Source: Pleomorphomonas sp. NRK KF1
Lineage (GTDB): Bacteria; Pseudomonadota; Alphaproteobacteria; Rhizobiales; Pleomorphomonadaceae
Assembly: GCF_023721755.1 (NCBI RefSeq)
Contig: NZ_JAMDLH010000001.1
Coordinates: forward strand, 1,054,001-1,118,000
Direction of reading: 5' to 3'
DNA length: 64,000 nt
In this document: positions 59,741 to 64,000 of the stretch, piece by piece
Position numbering within the stretch: position 1 is the stretch's first letter
Layout: every line of letters starts with the position of its first letter
Translations under genes and position numbers: made by a program
Notes under the pieces: model-generated
The model's database searches: none
Told to the model about the DNA's origin: nothing
Seen by the model: only the letters and a program-made list of their open reading frames with translations

Positions 59741-61750
59741 ATGTTGTTTCGTTCAAAGCCGGCTGGCTCGCGTCGCTCTCGTGGCGGGCTGTCCATCCGT
59801 CTCAAGGTTGCCTCGCTCTCACTGGTCTGGCTCGCCGGACTGATCGTCGTCTCCGGCACCGGAGGCTACGCCGTGGTCTCCATGCGCGCGCTGGAGCAAA
59901 CCTCTTCGGCCGCCACCGGCCTGTCGCTTCTATCGGAGCAGACGCAGAGCCTCGCCAACAAGCTCGCCGCCAAGGAACGACTGTTCATGGTCGCGCCGAC
60001 GCCCGATCGCGCAAACGAGATCGACGGCCTGGTCGGTGAGACGCGCAAAACCATAGAGCACCTCCGCGAAGCGGCCGGCACTGTTGGTGCCGCCACCGAC
60101 GAAGCCGATCAGCTCGGGGTTCTCTTCGACAAGATCTCGGAGCAGTTCGCCGAAGTGAAGAGCGGACAGATCAAGCTCGGCTTCGGCAACGACAGCGGCA
60201 TCCTGGGCGAGATGGAAGCCGCCTTTCAGGCTCTTCGCACCGATGTGAACAAGGCAACCAAGAGCGGCCAGAATCCCGACACCGTCCGCGTCGTTCAGGC
60301 CTTTGCCCAGCTCAACCAGGCGCGCGCCGAGTTCATGCTGCGTCACGACGGACCGAGTTCCGGCGCCTTCGACGCCGCCGGCGGCCGCTTTATCCGCGAG
60401 CTCGACAAGACCCAGCTCGGCGCGGAAACAAAGGATGCGCTCAAGGCGCGGCTTGCCGCCTACTCCGCCGCCTTTTCATCCTATGTCGAACTCTATTCGT
60501 CATGGGTGAAGGTCGCCGACCAGACGTCTCTCTCCTTCGATCTCGCCGAGCCGCTGACCAACGCCATCAAGAGCGCCGCCGGCGAGCTCAACGGATCGAC
60601 GACACAGGCCTTTACCGACGGGACCCAGTTCGCGCTGCGTCTCATCTATGTCGTCGTGCCGCTGACGCTGCTGGCCGGCGCCCTGATCAGTTGGCAGATC
60701 AGCCGCTCGATCACCGGTCCGCTCAGCCGCATCCGTGCCACCATGGAAGTGTTGTCGCGTGGCGAGGCGGCAATGGTCGAGGACACCGATCGCGCCGACG
60801 AGATCGGCGCCATGGCCCGTACCCTCGCCGTTTTCCGGGACAACCAGGCCGAGAAGGCCCGCCTTGAGGATGAACAGCGCCTCGACGCCGGGGAGCGCCT
60901 TCGCCGCCAGCAGGCCTTCGAGGCGGCGGTGCGCGACTTCCGCTCGGTGGCCGGCGAACTCACCCGCGCCGTCACCGACACCATGGCCGGCATGCAAAGC
61001 GCCGCCGACGGGCTGCTCGACGAGGCGGGACGCACCCGGACACAAGCCGAAAGCGCGTCGACCGCCTCGCGAGGCGCCTCGGAGAAGGTCACGGTCGTGG
61101 CCGGCGCTGCCGAGGAACTCGCGTCATCGATCAGCGAGGTGGTCAGTCACGTCGGGCGCACCACCACCGTCATCGGCAGCGCCACCGAAGGCGCTCGCCG
61201 TACCAACGAACAGGTAGCCGGGCTCGCCGATGCCGCAAGCCGGGTCGGACAGGTGGTGATCCTGATCCGCTCCATCGCCGAGCAGACCAACCTCCTTGCC
61301 CTCAATGCCACCATCGAGGCGGCGCGCGCCGGTGAAGCCGGCAAGGGCTTTGCCGTCGTCGCCGCCGAAGTGAAGGGGCTGTCCGACCAGACGTCCCGCG
61401 CGACCGAGCAGATCGCGGCTCAGATCTCGGAAATGCAGGCATCGACCGCCGAAGCGGTGGAATCGATCCGTGCCATCGCCGCCACCATGGAAGAGGTAAA
61501 CCGCGCCACGCTCGGCATCGCCTCCGCGGTGGAACAGCAGGAAGCCTCCACCAACGAGATCAGCCGCAACGTCAGCGAAGCCTCTGGCAACACTGTCACG
61601 GTGTCCGAGAGCGTCGGCCATGTGGTCGAGGCGATCGGCAAGACCTCCGACACCGCCCGCCACGTCGAAACGGCCGCCGCCCTGGTGCTGAACCAGACCC
61701 GCGACCTCGAAGCGGCGATCGACGAGTTTCTTGAACGGGTTGCCGTGTAA
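59741..61750 (+). CDS. Transmembrane methyl-accepting chemotaxis protein
   Basis: This 669-residue receptor has a first membrane helix (about 25-45, [20 protein letters not shown]). A helical periplasmic sensor of about 280 residues follows, then a second helix (about 305-325, [20 protein letters not shown]). A HAMP domain comes next ([20 protein letters not shown]) and a signalling domain with the tip [20 protein letters not shown] and [17 protein letters not shown]. No CheR-binding pentapeptide ends the protein. ATG 59741 has AGGGG 8 bases upstream. The ligand is unknown. Confidence 0.93.
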   Translation: MLFRSKPAGSRRSRGGLSIRLKVASLSLVWLAGLIVVSGTGGYAVVSMRALEQTSSAATGLSLLSEQTQSLANKLAAKERLFMVAPTPDRANEIDGLVGETRKTIEHLREAAGTVGAATDEADQLGVLFDKISEQFAEVKSGQIKLGFGNDSGILGEMEAAFQALRTDVNKATKSGQNPDTVRVVQAFAQLNQARAEFMLRHDGPSSGAFDAAGGRFIRELDKTQLGAETKDALKARLAAYSAAFSSYVELYSSWVKVADQTSLSFDLAEPLTNAIKSAAGELNGSTTQAFTDGTQFALRLIYVVVPLTLLAGALISWQISRSITGPLSRIRATMEVLSRGEAAMVEDTDRADEIGAMARTLAVFRDNQAEKARLEDEQRLDAGERLRRQQAFEAAVRDFRSVAGELTRAVTDTMAGMQSAADGLLDEAGRTRTQAESASTASRGASEKVTVVAGAAEELASSISEVVSHVGRTTTVIGSATEGARRTNEQVAGLADAASRVGQVVILIRSIAEQTNLLALNATIEAARAGEAGKGFAVVAAEVKGLSDQTSRATEQIAAQISEMQASTAEAVESIRAIAATMEEVNRATLGIASAVEQQEASTNEISRNVSEASGNTVTVSESVGHVVEAIGKTSDTARHVETAAALVLNQTRDLEAAIDEFLERVAV

Positions 61751-61791
61751 ACGTAGCTCGTGCGCCTTGCGTCAGGCTTGCCATGACACTG

Positions 61792-61820
61792 AAAAGGCCC
61801 GGATCGCTCCGGGCCTTTTG
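61792..61820. terminator. Bidirectional rho-independent terminator
   Basis: AAAAGGCCCGGA pairs with TCCGGGCCTTTT around TCGC; A and T runs on the two sides let it act in both directions. It lies between the convergent chemoreceptor and thrS genes. Confidence 0.93.
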
Positions 61821-61843
61821 CATGATTGGAAACGGAAAACCGC

Positions 61844-63814
61844 TCAGTCTTCGGCAAGCGCCCGCTTGACGTCCGGCGGCACGATCTCCGCCTTCACCAT
61901 CGTCAGCGCCTCGTCGAGCGACATCGACTTCGGATGCTGCGAACCGAGCGTGCGGACGTTGACCGACTTCTCCTCCGCCTCCTTGCGACCACAGACGAAG
62001 ATCAGCGGGATCTTGGCCAGCGAGTGCTCGCGAACCTTGTAGTTGATCTTCTCGTTCCTGAGATCGATGTCGACGCGCACGCCGGCCTTCAGGAGCTTCT
62101 GGTAGACCTCCTTGGCATACTCGTCGGCTTCCGAGGTGATGGTGGTGACCATCACCTGCGCCGGCGCGAACCACAGCGGGAAGTGACCGGCGAAGTTCTC
62201 GATCAGGATGCCGAGGAAGCGCTCCATCGAGCCGCAGATGGCGCGGTGGATCATCACCGGCGTCTTCTTGCTGCCGTCGGCATCGACGTAGAAGGCGCCG
62301 AAGCGGTCCGGCAGGTTGAAGTCCACCTGGGTAGTGCCGCACTGCCACTCGCGGCCGATGGCGTCGCGCAGGGTATATTCGAACTTCGGACCGTAGAAGG
62401 CGCCCTCGCCCGGGTTGATGCCGGTCTTGATGCGACCGCCCGATCGTTCGGCGATCTCACCGAGCACGCGGGTCATCACCTCTTCGGCATGATCCCAGAG
62501 GTCGTCCGAGCCGACGCGCTTTTCCGGACGGGTCGACAGCTTCACAGTGATCTCGTTGAAGCCGAAGTCCTCGTAGACCGACAGGATCAGGTCGTTGATC
62601 TTGTGGCACTCGGCGGCCATGTCGGCCTCGGTGCAGAAGATATGTGCGTCGTCCTGCGTGAAGCCGCGCACGCGCATCAAGCCATGCATGGCGCCCGACG
62701 GCTCGTAGCGATGCACCGCGCCGAACTCGGCAAGGCGCATCGGCAGGTCGCGGTAGCTCTTGAGGCCGTGCTTGAAGATCTGGATATGGCCAGGGCAGTT
62801 CATCGGCTTCAGCGCGAAGATGCGCTTGTCCTCGGCCTCGTCGCCGGCCGACTGCACCGCGAACATATTCTCCTTGTACCAGCCCCAGTGACCGGAGGTC
62901 TCCCATAGCACCTTGTCGAGGATCTGCGGTGCGTTGACCTCCTGATAGTCGCCCTTCAGGCGCCGCCGCATGTAGGCGGTCAGCTCCTGGAACAGCGCCC
63001 AACCCTTCTGGTGCCAGAAGACGACGCCCGGCCCCTCCTCCTGGAAGTGGAAGAGATCCATCTCGCGGCCGAGGCGGCGATGATCGCGCTTTTCCGCCTC
63101 TTCCAGCATGGTGAGGTAGGCCTTGAGGTCTTCCTCGGTGTGCCAGGCCGTGGCGTAGATGCGGGTCAGCATCTCGCGCTCGGAATCGCCGCGCCAATAG
63201 GCGCCAGCCACCTTCATCAGCTTGAAGGCGTTGCCGATCTTTCCGGTGGAGGTCATGTGCGGGCCGCGGCAGAGGTCCATCCAGCCGCCCTGCGCGTACA
63301 TCTTGATCTTCTGGTCGGCCGGAATGGCGTCGACCAGTTCGACCTTGAAGGCCTCGCCCTTTTTCTCGAACCAGTCCTTGGCCTCGTCGCGGCTCCAGAC
63401 TTCCTTGGTGAACGGCTTGTCGCGGGCGATGATCTCCCGCATCTTCGCCTCGATCTTCGGCAGATCGTCGGTGGTGAACGGCCCTTCCGGACGGAAGAAG
63501 TCGTAATAGAAGCCGTTGTCGATCACCGGGCCGATGGTCACCTGCGTGCCGGGGAACAGCTCCTGCACGGCCTCGGCCATCACGTGCGCCGCGTCATGGC
63601 GGATCAGCTCGAGGGCGCGCGGGTCGTCGCGCGTCACGATCTCGAGCCTAGCATCGGTGACGATTGGGTCGTTGAGGTCGGAGAGCACGCCGTCGAGCGA
63701 CATCGCAACGGCCTTCTTCGACAGCGATTTGGAAATCTGGGCGGCGATCTCGGCGCCGGTCGTCCCCGGAGCATATTCGCGCTGCGAACCATCGGGGAAA
63801 GTTACGTGGATCAT
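61844..63814 (-). CDS. thrS: Threonyl-tRNA synthetase
   Basis: This 656-residue synthetase has a TGS domain (about 1-62) and an editing domain with [12 protein letters not shown] and DLCRGPHM (zinc-like HxxxH and Cys). The class II catalytic domain has the zinc-site motif [29 protein letters not shown], and the motif-3 region. A C-terminal anticodon domain (about 555-656) follows. The architecture is complete, including proofreading. I see no T-box or operator-like mimic in the 186 bases upstream that remain in the window. Confidence 0.97.
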   Translation of the reverse strand: MIHVTFPDGSQREYAPGTTGAEIAAQISKSLSKKAVAMSLDGVLSDLNDPIVTDARLEIVTRDDPRALELIRHDAAHVMAEAVQELFPGTQVTIGPVIDNGFYYDFFRPEGPFTTDDLPKIEAKMREIIARDKPFTKEVWSRDEAKDWFEKKGEAFKVELVDAIPADQKIKMYAQGGWMDLCRGPHMTSTGKIGNAFKLMKVAGAYWRGDSEREMLTRIYATAWHTEEDLKAYLTMLEEAEKRDHRRLGREMDLFHFQEEGPGVVFWHQKGWALFQELTAYMRRRLKGDYQEVNAPQILDKVLWETSGHWGWYKENMFAVQSAGDEAEDKRIFALKPMNCPGHIQIFKHGLKSYRDLPMRLAEFGAVHRYEPSGAMHGLMRVRGFTQDDAHIFCTEADMAAECHKINDLILSVYEDFGFNEITVKLSTRPEKRVGSDDLWDHAEEVMTRVLGEIAERSGGRIKTGINPGEGAFYGPKFEYTLRDAIGREWQCGTTQVDFNLPDRFGAFYVDADGSKKTPVMIHRAICGSMERFLGILIENFAGHFPLWFAPAQVMVTTITSEADEYAKEVYQKLLKAGVRVDIDLRNEKINYKVREHSLAKIPLIFVCGRKEAEEKSVNVRTLGSQHPKSMSLDEALTMVKAEIVPPDVKRALAED

Positions 63815-64000
63815 GGTCGGTCCTCTTCTCGCTCACTCCCGCAGACGACGCGGGTAAGCGGCTTGCTTGAATGGCAAAGGCTTTACCGGCTCGAATGCCG
63901 GTTTGTCCAGTGTTCGCCACGCGGACGATACGAACCGAGGCTGTTTCCAAACTCGCTTCGAACGAGTCGCTAGAAGTCCTGGTTCCTGAGAAGGTGCGCC

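Noticed and set aside
63815-64000. T-box or other leader regulator before thrS
   Set aside because: No T-box sequence or anticodon-like hairpin is visible, and T-boxes are not typical for this group.

Overview
The window is about 64 kb of high-GC chromosomal DNA from an alphaproteobacterium, almost certainly of the order Hyphomicrobiales (Rhizobiales). Supporting signs are the ftsB-pdhA-pdhB-pdhC-lpdA order with a lipoyl domain on E1 beta, NtrY/NtrX, an LdtR-type MarR regulator next to an L,D-transpeptidase, DUF6163 next to hemB, a CBP3-type cytochrome bc1 chaperone next to DUF177-plsX-fabH-ihfA-merR, DUF930 and DUF2842 proteins, and an intergenic palindromic repeat of a kind common in rhizobial genomes. 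A facultatively fermentative member (Pleomorphomonas-like) would fit the complete sugar PTS, the GlpA-type dehydrogenase cassette and the H+-pyrophosphatase, but that placement is inference. I see no prophage, transposase, CRISPR array or genomic island. Coding density is high, many genes use GTG starts, and no real gene looks frameshifted. Only lpdA is cut, by the window edge.

Layout. 1-4740: pyruvate dehydrogenase genes and ftsB on the minus strand. 4973-17638: a DUF930 envelope protein, ntrYX, kdsD, a cation-efflux protein, penicillin-binding protein 1C, a GT25 glycosyltransferase and a soluble FIST-domain chemoreceptor. 17724-24887: glyA, a tight pair of small genes (one nucleotidyltransferase-like), a Tat-signal L,D-transpeptidase, ldtR, DUF6163, hemB and an unknown membrane-anchored protein. 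25029-30939: O-acetylhomoserine sulfhydrylase, DUF2842, a repeat element, a three-gene FecBCD/E-type metallophore ABC transporter and a DMT exporter. 30967-34679: exopolysaccharide genes (Wzz-like protein with a degenerate kinase domain, Wza-like lipoprotein, WcaJ-like initiating transferase). 34673-37837: three overlapping genes for a GlpA-like FAD/[2Fe-2S] dehydrogenase, a second FAD oxidoreductase and a DUF1667 cysteine protein, preceded by a helically phased TTCG repeat array. 38091-43591: a two-gene PTS (EIICB permease plus an EIIA-HPr-EI fusion) with a LacI regulator that has two matching operators upstream.

43925-48665: tRNA-Pro(GGG), merR, ihfA, fabH, plsX, DUF177 and the bc1 chaperone. 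48957-55229: bamE, rarD, hppA with a structured leader, a YqaA/DedA membrane protein, thiL and nusB. 55445-63814: a ClbS/DfsB protein, MarC, a small secreted protein, a molybdopterin oxidoreductase, a transmembrane chemoreceptor and thrS.

Most of the window is housekeeping. No single undescribed system stands out. The best candidates for new biology are the nested-hairpin leader of hppA, the phased operator array and the three-gene dehydrogenase cassette it precedes, the self-contained PTS with its twin operators, the pseudokinase-like Wzz protein, the FIST chemoreceptor, and the abutting small-protein/nucleotidyltransferase pair.
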